DNA from: CAWCKS01 sp963796195
GTDB lineage: Bacteria; Pseudomonadota; Alphaproteobacteria; Rhizobiales; Xanthobacteraceae
NCBI GenBank assembly: GCA_963796195.1
Contig: CAWCKS010000014.1
Span: 744,001 to 808,000 of the forward strand
Reading direction: 5' to 3'
DNA: 64,000 nucleotides
The notes below the pieces were generated by a model. The model ran no database searches, was not told the origin of the DNA, and was given only the letters and a program-made list of their open reading frames with translations. A program made the translations under genes and the position numbers. Below, in pieces: positions 15,226 through 26,722 of this stretch. Positions within the stretch are counted from its first letter, which is position 1. The number at the start of each line of letters is the position of its first letter.

Positions 15226-16784
15226 TCACGGTCGCAGTTCGAACACCGCCTTGCCCGGCATCCGCACCGGCTCCGCGAGCCGCGCGAACTCGCATAGCAG
15301 CGGGCGGGTCTTGCGCGGATCGATCATCTCCTCGACCCAGAATTTTTCCGCAGTCCGGAACGGCGAGCGCAAGCGGTTCAAGCGATCCTCGATCTCCTGC
15401 AGTCTTTGCCTTGGGATCAGGCGCGGCATCGATCTCGGCGCGATAGGCCGCCTCGATGCCGCCTTCGAGCGGCAGCGATCCCCAGGTCGCCGACAGCCAG
15501 GCGTAACGCAGCGACAGCCGTCCCGCCGGCTGATTGGCCGCGCCGGCGACGCCGAACGCGTTGCGGATGATCACCGTACACCACGGCACGCGCGACTGGT
15601 TCATCGCGGCCATTGCGCGTACGCCATGCCGGATGGTTGCCGACTTTTCCGCTTCGAGCCCGATCAGAAAGCCGGGACAGTCCGCGAGGTAAACCACCGG
15701 CAGATGAAAGGCCTCGGCAAAGTCGACGAAGCGCGCGACTTTCTGACAGGCCTCGGCGGTCCAGGCGCCGGCATAGTGATAGGGATCGCTGGCGAGCAGC
15801 AGGACCGCGCGGCCGTCGAACCGTGCGAGACCCGTGATCACCGAGCGCCCGAAATTCTGCGCGATCTCGAAGAACGAGCCCTTGTCGACCACCGACTCGA
15901 TGATCGGCGCGCATCTTGTAGACCTGCCGCCGGTTGCGCGGCACTGCGTTCATCAGCGCCTCGTCCATGCGCTCCGGGTCGTCGTTGCAGGGTAGCGTCT
16001 CGGGTAGCCCGTAAACCGACTGCGGCAGGTAGCTCAGGAAGCGGCGCGCGCAGGCAAATGCCTCCTCTTCGGTGTCGACGGCATGGTCGACCGCGCCGGC
16101 GCGGGTCTGGATCTCCCAGCCGCCCAGCTCTTGCTTCCCGATCGGTTGGCCAAGCCGCGCCACGACCGGCGGGCCGGCCACGAACATCGCCGAGGTCTTG
16201 GTCATCACCGAATAGTGGCTCGCCGCAAGTTTTGCCGCGCCAGCACCGGCAACCGAACCAAGTCCGAGCGACACCACCGGCACCTGCGCCAGCGCCGCGG
16301 TCATCAGGTAGAAGCCCTTGGTTTGTCCGACGCCGCCGGGCAGGTTCGACGCGCCGGTGGTCTCGATCGTCTTCACCGAGCCGCCGCCACCCGAGCCCTC
16401 GATCACACGGATCAGCGGCATGCGGAACTCGCACGCCATCTCTTCCGCCATCAACCGCTTGCCGGGGATCGACGCGTCGGCGGACCCGCCGCGCACGGTA
16501 AAATCGTCGGCGACGACGACCACGGGGCGGCCGTCCACCATGCCGCGGCCGACCACGCAGTTCGCCGCCGTCAAGTTCGTCAGGTTGCCTGCAGCATCGT
16601 ACTCGCCGAGGCCGGCGACGGCGCCGAGCTCGTGAAAGCTGTCCTTGTCGAACAGCTTGTCGACCCGCTCGCGAACCGTGAGCCGGCCGCCGTCGTGCTG
16701 TCGCTTGATCTTGTCGGCACCGCCCATCTGCCGCGCGAACGCTTCGCGCCGGCGCAGCTCGTCAAGTTCGGGCAACCAGTTCAT
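15226..16784 (-). CDS. Acyl-CoA carboxylase carboxyltransferase (beta) subunit (two frameshifts)
   Basis: 518 residues after removing +1 insertions near 15905 and 15403. The N-terminal crotonase-like half contains the acyl-CoA site region GGSADASIPGKR and EGSGGGGSVKTIE; the C-terminal half contains PGFLIGLEAEKSATIRHG, the usual oxyanion region, and NAFGVAGAANQP. This is the propionyl/methylcrotonyl-type carboxyltransferase that moves CO2 from biotin to an acyl-CoA. No biotin carboxylase or biotin carrier gene is nearby, so it must use a partner from elsewhere. ATG 16784 has AAGGAAG upstream and overlaps the end of the IclR regulator by 23 bases, so both are in one operon. Confidence 0.87.
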
Positions 16785-17680
16785 CGCGGGCTTCCTTGTT
16801 TTTGTTCTTGTTGGGTTGCGCGGATTTGTCGCGAGGCGGGAGGCGATGGCCAACCACCTCATCGTCGGAGATCGCATGCGTCGGCTGTCCGACCGCATGG
16901 GCCAATTCGAGCATCTCGGGCGCCACCTCGCGGTGCATGCGGTTCTCGTCATACAGCGTCGAGAGGATGCCGATCGAGAGCACGAGGTACGTCTGGTAGT
17001 GGTCGGACCACACCGGCACGGCGCAGCCGCTGATCAGCGGGTTGCACAGCCCGATCGATACGACATAGCCGTGCTCGTGAAAGAATGTCCGGTTTGCCGC
17101 AATGCGCGGCCGCAGCTGCGCGAATGTCGTCCGGAAACTCGCGACTGGCGTCTTTGAGCAAGCGCTCGCTGGCCGCCTCATCGAGGGTCGCGAGATATGA
17201 GTGACCCGCAGCGGTGCGAATGATCGGTACGCGGGTGCCGACGCTGGTTTGCACGCCGACCACGCCGAACGTGCGCGCGTATTCGAGATAGACGAGATCG
17301 AAGCGATCCGGGATCAGGAACGAGATCGTGCCGGGAATGCGGTCGGCGACGTCCTGCAACTTGCGCCGGATCAGGTCGCGAAAGCGCATGCCGCGCAGCA
17401 TTGACGTGCTCATCGCCACGGCGCCGGGCCCAAGCTGGTACTTCTGGTCGCGCGCCAGATAGACCAGCTGCCCGAGCCGCGTCAGCGTCTGCGTCAGCCG
17501 CGACACCGTCGAGCGCGGCAGGCCGCAGCGCATGGAAATTTCCAGATTGCCGAGCCGCTGCTCCGGTCCGTCAAAACAGCGCAGCACATCGAAAGCGCGG
17601 GAAACGACTTGAATAACGGCCTTGTCGGGTGGTGAAGTGTCACCTGACGGATCGCGATCGAGATTGGAGCGTCGTCCCAT
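16762..17680 (-). CDS. IclR family transcriptional regulator (frameshifted)
   Basis: 305 residues after removing one base near 17125. The N-terminal winged helix-turn-helix (QVVSRAFDVLRCFDG, LEISMRCGLPRSTVSRLTQTL) is followed by the IclR effector domain (VGTRVPIIRTAAGHSYLA, then SIGLCNPLISGCAVPVW after the break). ATG 17680 is chosen because GGAGG lies nine bases upstream; an upstream in-frame extension to 17776 lacks support. It heads an operon with the carboxyltransferase and is divergent from the peptide ABC operon. Between them lies an IclR-like palindrome, so it probably controls both transcripts in response to a small acid or CoA-linked metabolite. Confidence 0.86.
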
Positions 17681-17765
17681 TCGGTTCGCCTCCTCCGGCG
17701 CATGCGTTCGTGCGCAAATCTTTTCTTGCGGCGTGACGTCGCAGCGACCTGCGATCGCGCGAAGT

Positions 17766-17792
17766 AATTCCGTCACATGGAATTAAATTCCG
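17766..17792. promoter_or_regulatory. Candidate IclR operator, three half-sites
   Basis: AATTCC (17766-17771), GGAATT (17779-17784) and AATTCC (17786-17791) form two overlapping inverted repeats, one with a 7-base and one with a 1-base spacer. The second, TGGAATTAAATTCCG, matches 11 of the 14 fixed positions of the E. coli IclR consensus as I remember it (TGGAAATNATTTCCA). It lies 86 bases upstream of the IclR gene and 118 upstream of the ABC operon, the right place to control both. Confidence 0.6.
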
Positions 17793-17909
17793 CTTGCGCA
17801 TGACGCTACCTCAGGCACACTTTCACAACAAGAAAAAGCCGCGCACGACGCGGCCGCCGGAGGAAGGAATGCCCTGTCCCGTTTGCGGCAGCCGAGGACA
17901 GTCCTTGTC

Positions 17910-18983
<1,074 letters not shown>

Positions 18984-18987
<4 letters not shown>

Positions 18988-20013
18988 CCGGCGCGGCTCT
19001 CACGAAGACAATCGACACCGCCGACACCATCGTGTCGGTGCGCGATCTCGAAGTGCAGTTCCAGACCCAGGACCGCCGCGGCATGCTGCGCGCGATCGAC
19101 GGCGTCAGCTTCGACGTCCGCCGCGGCGAGACCTTTGGCATCATCGGCGAATCCGGTTCGGGCAAAACCACCGTCGGCCGCGCGCTGGTGTTGCTGCAGA
19201 AGCCGTCCGCGGGCTCGATCCGGCACAACGGCCTCAACCCGCAGGAATTGCCGGCGCGCGAGTTCCGACAAGCACCGGCGCGACTACCAGATCATCTTCC
19301 AGGACCCCAACGCCGCGCTCAATCCGCGCATGACCATCCTGTCGTCGGTGCTGGAGCCGCTGGAGCTTGCCGGCGAAGGCAACGGCGAGCAACGCCGCCA
19401 GCGCGCCTTGCAGGCGATGGATCGCGTCGGGCTGTCCGCCGAGATCGGCACGCGTTACCCGCACCAGCTCTCCGGCGGCCAGAAGCAGCGCGTGCTGATC
19501 GCCCGCGCGCTGACGCTGCATCCGAAGCTGATCGTGTGCGACGAAGTGGTCGCGGCGCTCGACATGTCGATCCGCGGCGACGTGCTGAACCTGTTCGCGC
19601 GGCTGCAGCGCGAGCTTGGCCTGACCTACGTCTTCATCACCCACGATCTCTCGATCGTCGCGCATATCTCGAACCGCGTCGCGGTGATGTATCTCGGCCG
19701 CTTCGCCGAGCTCGGGCCGACCGACGCCGTCTCCGGGCACCCGCTGCATCCTTACACGCAGGCGCTGCTGTCGGCCGAACCCGTGCCGGTGCCGTCGTCG
19801 ATGCGCGAAGATCGCCGCATCATCCTGGAAGGCGAAATTCCGAGCCCGCTCAATCCGCCATCGGGCTGCCGCTTCCGCACCCGCTGCCGCTATGCGCAGG
19901 CCGTCTGCGCGGACAAGAGTCCCGATTGGCGCGAGCTCGCGCCCGATCACTGGGTCGCCTGCCATTTCGCCGATCGCCCGAACTTCGGCGCGGCACAAGC
20001 CAAGGGAGGCTGA
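18984..20013 (+). CDS. Dipeptide-type ABC transporter ATPase 2 (DppF-like, frameshifted)
   Basis: 342 residues after removing one base near 19268. Walker A GESGSGKTT, LSGGQKQRV, Walker B KLIVCDEVVAALD (Val rather than the usual Pro after the Glu) and the family C-terminal extension (CRFRTRCRYAQAVC). Partner of the ATPase encoded just upstream, sharing ATGA. The frame is lost between the Walker A and the Q-loop (IIFQDPNAALNP), so uncorrected translation would give no working ATPase. Confidence 0.9.
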
Positions 20014-20015
20014 TC

Positions 20016-20973
20016 ATGGCGCGGCGAAGCACCACTCACATCGTCGGCAGCCGGCTGGTGCAGTCCCTGCCGGTGATTTTGCTCGCAACGTTCATCGTGT
20101 TCTCGCTGCTGAAGCTGTTGCCGGGCGATATCGCCGTCACGCTCGCCGGTGATAACGCGTCCGATGCGCGCATCGCCGAGATCAGGTCGCTCTACGGCCT
20201 CGACCAGCCGTTCCTCGTGCAATACGGCTCGTGGCTGGTCCACGCCATGCAGGGCGACCTCTCGCGTTCGCTGCTGTCAGGCGAAGCGGTCGCCAATTCG
20301 ATCGGTCGCGCCTTCCCGAACACGCTGCTGATTGTCACCATCGCCCTGTTTCTCGCCCTGCTCACCGGCATCCCGATGGGCATCATCGCGGCGATCAAGC
20401 CCGGCGGCTGGGTCGACAAGCTGGTCAGCCTCGATTGCCTCGTTCGGCGTCGCGGTGCCGAGCTTCTGGTTCGCGATGATCCTGGTCGCCGAAATTTCGC
20501 TGAAGCTGAACTGGCTGCCGGCGACCGGTGCACGATCGTTCTCGGCCGCACCCGTCGACGCCATTCGCCATGCACTGCTGCCCGCGATCGCCATCGCCGC
20601 CTATGGGATGGCGGAGGTGGCGCGGCAACTGCGCGGGTCGCTGCTCGAGGTGCTGTCGTCGCAATTCGTTCGCACCCTGCACGCCAAGGGCCTGTCGATG
20701 TGGGCGATCCTGTGGAAGCACGGCCTGAAGAATGTCGGCGTCAACCTCTTGACCATCATCAGCCTGCTGGTGAACCGAATGCTGGGGGCGACGGTCGTGG
20801 TCGAAGCGGTGTTTGCGATTCCCGGCATGGGCAGTCTGATCGTGCGCGGCGCGATCCAGCGCGACTTCCCGATCGTGCAGGGCGTGGTGTTCGCGATGGT
20901 GATCGTCGTCATCACCGTGAACCTGATCACCGACCTGTTGTGTGCGGCCGTTGACCCGAGGATCGACGCATGA
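20016..20973 (+). CDS. Dipeptide-type ABC permease (DppB-like, frameshifted)
   Basis: 318 residues after removing one base near 20433. About six hydrophobic helices, with the first at LPVILLATFIVFSLL, the LPGDIAVTLAGD loop common to DppB proteins and the EAA cytoplasmic loop region near the C-terminal third (VRTLHAKGLSMWAILWKHGLKN). ATG 20016 has a strong AAGGGAGG site. It overlaps the next permease gene by ATGA. Forms the channel with DppC in the inner membrane. Confidence 0.9.
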
Positions 20974-21851
20974 CTGAGGCAACGCTTCCTCCGATCCTGC
21001 AAAGCAAGCCCGGCCCGTTCCTGCGCTTCTGCTTCTGGCTCGCCTCGGATTTGCGCGCCGCGCTCGCGCTCGCCGTGCTCACCTTCTTGCTAATCGTCGC
21101 CGCGACCGCGCCGTGGCTCGCGCCCTACTCGCCGACCGCGCAGGACGTCAACAACATGCTGGCAGCGCCGAGCCCGCAGCACCTGCTCGGCACCGACGAT
21201 CTCGGCCGCGACATCTTCAGCCGCCTGATCTATGGCGCGCCGGCGACGGTCTACGCCAGCGTGCTCGCGGTCACCGTCGGCATCGCCATCGGCCTGCCCG
21301 TCGGCCTCGTCGCCGGCTTCTTCGGCGGCTGGGTCGACGACATCATCAGCCGCATCATCGACACCTTCCTGTCGTTTCCGGCGATCGTGCTCGCGATCGC
21401 GGTGACCGGCGCGCTCGGCATCGGGCTGACCAACGGCATGATCGCGGTCGGCATCGTGATGTTCCCGTCTCTGGCGCGCATCGTTCGCGCGCGCACACTC
21501 GTGGTGCGCCAGGAGCTTTATGTCGACGCCTCGCGCTGTTTTGGCGCGCCTGCGCACCACATTCTCTGGAAGCACGTACTGCCGAACGCGCTGCAGCCGG
21601 TCATCGTGCAGGTGACGCTGCTGCTTGCGGCGGCACTGCTCGCCGAAGCGAGCCTCAGCTTCCTCGGCCTCGGCATCCAGCCGCCCAACCCGAGCTGGGG
21701 CGCGATGCTGGCGCGCGCCTACCAGTACATCGAGATCGCGCCCGAGCAGATGTATGCGCCCGGCCTCGCAATCCTGTGCACCGCGCTCGCCTTCAACGCG
21801 CTCGGCGAATCCCTGCGCGTCGTGCTCGATCCGACGATGAAAGACCGCTGA
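20970..21851 (+). CDS. Dipeptide-type ABC permease (DppC-like)
   Basis: 293 residues, intact. The N-terminal helix (LALAVLTFLLIVAATAPWL) and the LLGTDDLGRDIFSRLIYGA motif are hallmarks of DppC/OppC. The EAA-type loop (VRQELYVDASRCFGAPAHHILWKHVLPN) contacts the ATPases. It begins within the stop region of the DppB-like gene, so translation is coupled. Together with the upstream genes it completes the transporter core. Confidence 0.93.
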   Translation: MTEATLPPILQSKPGPFLRFCFWLASDLRAALALAVLTFLLIVAATAPWLAPYSPTAQDVNNMLAAPSPQHLLGTDDLGRDIFSRLIYGAPATVYASVLAVTVGIAIGLPVGLVAGFFGGWVDDIISRIIDTFLSFPAIVLAIAVTGALGIGLTNGMIAVGIVMFPSLARIVRARTLVVRQELYVDASRCFGAPAHHILWKHVLPNALQPVIVQVTLLLAAALLAEASLSFLGLGIQPPNPSWGAMLARAYQYIEIAPEQMYAPGLAILCTALAFNALGESLRVVLDPTMKDR

Positions 21852-21895
21852 TCACCTCAAGCAACAAGAACAAATACGGCAGGGAGCCTCTTCAA

Positions 21896-23470
21896 ATGAC
21901 CGACACCCGATCGCAGCGCCTGTTCGACATGATGATGCGCCGACGCACGTTTCTAGGCATGGCGGGAGGACTCGCCGCAGCGCACTGGCTGCCGGCATCT
22001 GCGCTGGCGCAATCCGAGCCGAAGCGCGGCGGCATCCTCAAAGTGTCATGCCCCGGCAATCCGTCGAGCCTCGATCCCTATACCGGCGGCTCGGGCTTCG
22101 ATCACTCCTACCTCTACACCATGTTCGATACGCTGGTGGAATTCGAGTATGCGACGCTGAAGGCGAAACCAGGTCTTGCCGAAAGCTGGAATTACAGCGA
22201 TCCGCAGACGCTGGTGATGAACCTCAGGCAAAACGTGCTGTTCCATGACGGCACGCCGTTCAATGCCGAAGCCGCCAAGGCCAACCTCGACCGCGGTCGC
22301 ACCGACCCCCGCTCAAACATCAAGGGCGACCTCAGCACGGTCAACTCCGTCGTCGTCTCCGGCCCGAACCAGATCACCATCAAGCTGAAGCAGCCGGATA
22401 CAGCGCTGCCGCTGATTCTGGCAGACCGCGCCGGCATGATGTCATCGCCCAAGGCGGTGCAGGACCTCGGCAAGGACCACGACCGCAAACCGGTCGGCAC
22501 CGGCGCCTGGAAATTCGTCAGCTTCAATGACGGCGAGAAGGTCGTCGTCACCCGCAACGAGAAATACTGGCGGCCGGGTCGTCCCTACCTCGATGGCCTC
22601 GAGCTTTCAGTGATTCCCGAGCTCGCCACCGGGCTGCGGTCTGTTATCGCCGGCGAGAACGATTTCGTCTATGCGCTGACCCCGCAGCAGAAGGCGCTGA
22701 TCGATCGCGCCAAGAACATCAGCTCGGCCAGTGGCCCGACGCTCGGCTGCTTCGGCGTCTACTTCAACACCGGCCGGCCGCCGTTCAACGACATCCGCAT
22801 CCGCAGGGCCTTCAACTATGCGATCGATCGTGAAGAGTTCGTCAAGCTGACCCAGGTCGGCGTCGGCGAGCCGGCCTACATGGTGCTGCCGACCGCGCAC
22901 TGGGCCTACAACGCCGAGACCGCAAAGCTCTATCCGCACGATCCCGAGATGGCCAAGAAGCTGATTGCGGAAGCCGGCTTCAAGGACGGCATGGACATGA
23001 ATTTGGTCGGATTTTCCGATCAATCCAGTGCTCAGCGGCAGGACGTTCTGATCGAGCAATTCCGCAAGGCCAACATCCGCCTGAAGTTCAGCAACGGCAC
23101 GGTGTCGGAAACAACGACGAATTATTTCGGTCCGGAAAAACGCGGCGACGCCTATCTCGCCGGCTGGACTGGCCGGCCAGACCCGAGCCTCACCTACTCG
23201 CTGCTGTTCCTCAAAGAGGCCTATTACAACACGGCGCATACCGATCCGCCGGCGGAGCTGACGCAAGCCATCAACGACAGCCGCAAGTACGAGGACGTCG
23301 AGAAGCGCAAGGAGGCGTTCGCACGGGTGCAGAAGCTCGCGATGGAGAACGCGCTGTGGGCGCCGATCTCGTTCTCGCTCGAACTCGACGCGATGTCCGC
23401 GAAGGTCAAAGGTTACAAGCCCAACCTGCTCGGCAAGCCGAAATTCGAGGACGTGTGGCTTGAAGGTTAG
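21896..23470 (+). CDS. ABC substrate-binding protein, family 5 (Tat-exported), copy 1
   Basis: 524 residues. The N-terminus has a twin-arginine signal (MRRRTFLGMAGGLAAA, cleavage probably after ASALAQ). The family-5 peptide-binding protein pattern follows: PKRGGILKVS, SLDPYTGGSGFDHSYLYTMFDTL, NVLFHDGTPFNAEA. It captures the substrate in the periplasm for the DppBC channel encoded just upstream. The next gene is a close paralogue, so one transporter appears to serve two receptors. Export folded through Tat may mean a bound cofactor or fast folding. Confidence 0.92.
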   Translation: MTDTRSQRLFDMMMRRRTFLGMAGGLAAAHWLPASALAQSEPKRGGILKVSCPGNPSSLDPYTGGSGFDHSYLYTMFDTLVEFEYATLKAKPGLAESWNYSDPQTLVMNLRQNVLFHDGTPFNAEAAKANLDRGRTDPRSNIKGDLSTVNSVVVSGPNQITIKLKQPDTALPLILADRAGMMSSPKAVQDLGKDHDRKPVGTGAWKFVSFNDGEKVVVTRNEKYWRPGRPYLDGLELSVIPELATGLRSVIAGENDFVYALTPQQKALIDRAKNISSASGPTLGCFGVYFNTGRPPFNDIRIRRAFNYAIDREEFVKLTQVGVGEPAYMVLPTAHWAYNAETAKLYPHDPEMAKKLIAEAGFKDGMDMNLVGFSDQSSAQRQDVLIEQFRKANIRLKFSNGTVSETTTNYFGPEKRGDAYLAGWTGRPDPSLTYSLLFLKEAYYNTAHTDPPAELTQAINDSRKYEDVEKRKEAFARVQKLAMENALWAPISFSLELDAMSAKVKGYKPNLLGKPKFEDVWLEG

Positions 23471-23485
23471 AGCGCGGAGGCGGCG

Positions 23486-25060
23486 ATGAGCGAACAAGAC
23501 AGAATAAAGAATGTGCTCGCCATGGCGCTGGGGCGGCGCCAATTTCTCGGCGCCACGGCCGGCCTCGCTGCATCGGGCCTGCCGTTTCAGGCATTTGCCA
23601 GTGAGGAGGCGCCAGCGCCGAAGCGCGGCGGCATCTTGAAGGTCGCCGCGCCGTCGAACCCGACCAGCCTCGATCCCTATACCGGCGGTGGCGGGCTCGA
23701 CCACACCCATCTCTACAACATCTTCGATAACCTGATCGAATTCGAGTACGACACGCTGAAGCCGAAGCCCGGCCTCGCGAAGGCCTGGCGCTTCACCGAC
23801 GCGCAGACCTTCGTGATGGACCTGCAACCCGACGTGCAGTTCCACGACGGCACGCCGTGCGATGCCGCTGCGGTGAAATGGAACATCGACAACGGCAAGA
23901 ACGACGCCCGTTCGAACGTGAAGGCTGATTTCACGACCGTCGCGTCGGTCGACGTGACCGGCCCATTGCAAGTCACGGTAAAGCTCAACCAGCCGGACAC
24001 GGCGCTGCCGCTGATCCTCGCCGACCGTGCCGGCATGATGTCGTCGCCATCAGCGGTGCAGGCGCTCGGCAAGGACCACAACCGGAAACCCGTCGGCACC
24101 GGTCCACACAAGCTGATCAGCTGGGTCGACAACGATCGTATCGTGCTTCGCCGCAACGAGAAGTATTGGCGGCCGGGCCGGCCCTACCTCGACGGCATCG
24201 ACATGGTAATCATCCCGGAGATCGGCACCGCGGTGCGTTCGGTGCTCGCCGGCGAGAACGACTACGTCTACTTCATGTCGCCGCAGCAGAAGCCGATGAT
24301 CGATCGCGCCAGGAACCTGTCGGTCGTGAGCGCGCCGACCGTCTATTGCCTGTTGATCTATTTCAACTACTCGCGCCCGCCGTTCGATGATGTGCGCATC
24401 CGTAAAGCGATCAACTACGCGATCAACCGCGAGGAGTTCGTCAAGCTGACGCTCGGCGGCGTTGCCGAGACAGCAAAAATGCTGCTGCCGAAGGCCCATT
24501 GGGCCTATGACAACAAGACCGCGGAAATGTATCCGTACGATCCGGACATGGCGAAGAAGCTGCTTGCGGAAGCCGGCTTCAAGGACGGCATCGACCTGAC
24601 GCTGGTCAGTTACACCGACCAGACCTACTTGCAGCGCCAGGAAGTGCTGACCGAGCAGCTCAAGCAGGCTGGCATCCGGATGAAGTTCATCAACGGCACG
24701 ATCACGACGGGTATGTTCTTCGCCGAGCACAAAGGCGATGGCTTGCTTGCGGCATGGACCGGCCGGCCCGACCCAAGCCTGAGCTACTCGCTGATGTTCC
24801 TGAAGGACGCCTATTACAATCCCGGTCGGGTCGAGGTGTCACCCGAATTGACTGCCGCCATCAATGCCAGCCGTGTCTCTGAGGATCTCAATCAGCGCCG
24901 CGATGTTTTCGCAAAGGTCCAGCAACTGATGATGGAGCATGCGCTGTGCGCCCCGATCGCATTCCAGCCCGAGCTCAATTCATTCCATATGCGAGTTAAA
25001 GGCTACCGCGCCAACCTGCTGGGCAAGCCGAAATTCGAGAATATCTGGCTGGACACCTGA
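23486..25060 (+). CDS. ABC substrate-binding protein, family 5 (Tat-exported), copy 2
   Basis: 524 residues, the same length as the upstream copy and closely similar throughout (GGILKVAAPSNPTSLDPYTGGGGLDHTHLYNIFDNL). Tat signal GRRQFLGATAGLAASG with a probable cleavage after QAFAS. ATG 23486 follows the first copy's stop by 15 bases with GGAGG-like spacing. Sequence differences cluster in the middle ligand-binding part (for example the FNYSRPPFDDVRI region), which suggests related but distinct ligands. Confidence 0.92.
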   Translation: MSEQDRIKNVLAMALGRRQFLGATAGLAASGLPFQAFASEEAPAPKRGGILKVAAPSNPTSLDPYTGGGGLDHTHLYNIFDNLIEFEYDTLKPKPGLAKAWRFTDAQTFVMDLQPDVQFHDGTPCDAAAVKWNIDNGKNDARSNVKADFTTVASVDVTGPLQVTVKLNQPDTALPLILADRAGMMSSPSAVQALGKDHNRKPVGTGPHKLISWVDNDRIVLRRNEKYWRPGRPYLDGIDMVIIPEIGTAVRSVLAGENDYVYFMSPQQKPMIDRARNLSVVSAPTVYCLLIYFNYSRPPFDDVRIRKAINYAINREEFVKLTLGGVAETAKMLLPKAHWAYDNKTAEMYPYDPDMAKKLLAEAGFKDGIDLTLVSYTDQTYLQRQEVLTEQLKQAGIRMKFINGTITTGMFFAEHKGDGLLAAWTGRPDPSLSYSLMFLKDAYYNPGRVEVSPELTAAINASRVSEDLNQRRDVFAKVQQLMMEHALCAPIAFQPELNSFHMRVKGYRANLLGKPKFENIWLDT

Positions 25061-25096
25061 CCGGCGTGACGCGCTGACGCGATTTTGGAGACCGCA

Positions 25097-26722
25097 ATGG
25101 CAACAGAACTTTACGATCCGCGAATCCCGCCGCGCGAAAATTGCATCGTCAGCGAAGCGATCGACCGCTGGGCGCGCGACAATCCGGACAAGGTCTTCGT
25201 GCTGTTTGCCGACGGCACCAGCTGGACGTTCCGCCAGCTGCGCGAGGTGGTGCGGCAGACCGCGCTCGGCCTGCAGCAGCTCGGCGTCAGGCAGGACGAC
25301 TACGTCGTCTCCTGGCTGCCGAACGGGCCGGACGCGCTGCGTGTCTCCTTTGCGATCAACTACCTCGGCGCCGTCAATGTGCCTGCCAACCTCGCCTATC
25401 GCGGTAACCTGCTCGCCCATGTGGTGAGGAATTCGCAAGCCAAGCTGATCGTGCTGCATGCCGACCTGTTGCCGCGCCTCGACGACATCGATTGCGCCGC
25501 GCTGACCCAGGGCGTCGTGCTCGGCGGCGCGCCGCGCCGTCACAAGACGCTGCAGTTGCATCCGGCGGAAGCCCTGTCGCCGTCGTCTAGCGCTCTCGCG
25601 CCGCCCGAGCGGCCGATCGCGCCGTGGGACACCCAGATGGTGATCTACACCTCAGGCACCACCGGTCCGTCGAAGGGCGTGCTGTCGTCGTATCTGCACT
25701 TTTACACCGGCGGCGCCGAACCGTTCCGGTATCTCACCGCCGACGATCGCTACCTGATCAACTTGCCGATGTTCCACATCGGCGGCTGCGGCATCCTGAA
25801 CTACATGCTGATGATCGGCGGCTCGATCGCGATCGTTGAATCGTTCGAAACCGGCAAATTCTGGCAGGTCGTACGCGACACGCGGTCAACCTCGACAACG
25901 CTGCTCGGCGTGATGGCAACCTTCCTCGCCAAGCAGCCGCCGGCGCCGACCGACCGCGGCCATGGGCTCCGGACCGCGATCATGGTGCCGCTGGCGGAAG
26001 ACACCCGCGCCTTCTCCGAGCGCTTCGGCTGCAACATCTATAGCGGCTTCAATATGACCGAGATTTCGACCCCGCTACTGACCGACGTCAACCCGACGCC
26101 GATCAGCTCTTGCGGCCGGCCGCGCCGGGGTATCGAAGCACGCCTGGTCGACGAGAACGATTGCGAGGTCGCGCCCGGCACCATTGGCGAGCTGATCGTG
26201 CGGGCTGATCGGCCCTGGGCGATGAACCATGGCTATCTCGGCAATCCGGAAGCCACCGCACGCGCCTGGCGCAACGGCTGGTTTCACACCGGCGACGCCT
26301 TCCGCATCGACGAGCACGGCAATTACTTCTTCGTCGACCGCATGAAGGACGCGATCCGCCGCCGCGGCGAGAACATCTCGTCGTTCGAGGTCGAGAATGA
26401 GGTCTGCGCGCATCCGGCGGTGAAAGAGGCCGCCGCCGTCGCGGTGCCGAGCGAGCACGGCGAGGACGAGGTGCTGGTGGCGATTTCGCTCGCGCCCGGC
26501 GCCGCGCTCGATCCGGCCGACCTGATCGGCTTCCTGATCCCGCGCATGGCGCACTTCATGGTGCCGCGCTATGTGCGCATCGTCGATCTGTTGCCGCGCA
26601 CGCCGACGCAGAAGGTCGAAAAGCATTTGATCCGTTCGCAAGGGATTGCGCCCGACACCTTCGATCGCGAGAAGGCCGGCATCAGCGTCAAGCGCGAGCG
26701 GATCGGCGGCCGGTCGGCGTGA
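25097..26722 (+). CDS. AMP-dependent acyl-CoA synthetase/ligase (CaiC-like)
   Basis: 541 residues. The AMP-binding P-loop-like motif is YTSGTTGPSKGV; the adenylate site YSGFNMTEIS, the hinge WFHTGDAFRIDEHG and the C-terminal catalytic Lys region TPTQKVEKHLIR are all present. It activates a carboxylic acid with ATP and CoA; the closest family by motif is crotonobetaine/carnitine-CoA ligase, but other acids are possible. ATG 25097 has GGAG six bases upstream. As last gene of the ABC operon it may activate the imported compound, and a carboxyltransferase acting on CoA esters is under the same divergent regulator. It ends immediately against the convergent cyclase gene with no gap. Confidence 0.88.
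   Translation: MATELYDPRIPPRENCIVSEAIDRWARDNPDKVFVLFADGTSWTFRQLREVVRQTALGLQQLGVRQDDYVVSWLPNGPDALRVSFAINYLGAVNVPANLAYRGNLLAHVVRNSQAKLIVLHADLLPRLDDIDCAALTQGVVLGGAPRRHKTLQLHPAEALSPSSSALAPPERPIAPWDTQMVIYTSGTTGPSKGVLSSYLHFYTGGAEPFRYLTADDRYLINLPMFHIGGCGILNYMLMIGGSIAIVESFETGKFWQVVRDTRSTSTTLLGVMATFLAKQPPAPTDRGHGLRTAIMVPLAEDTRAFSERFGCNIYSGFNMTEISTPLLTDVNPTPISSCGRPRRGIEARLVDENDCEVAPGTIGELIVRADRPWAMNHGYLGNPEATARAWRNGWFHTGDAFRIDEHGNYFFVDRMKDAIRRRGENISSFEVENEVCAHPAVKEAAAVAVPSEHGEDEVLVAISLAPGAALDPADLIGFLIPRMAHFMVPRYVRIVDLLPRTPTQKVEKHLIRSQGIAPDTFDREKAGISVKRERIGGRSA

Noticed and set aside
17681..17776. Longer N-terminus for the IclR regulator
   Set aside because: The ATG at 17680 has a GGAGG site at good spacing and gives the family-length protein; the extension overlaps the operator region.
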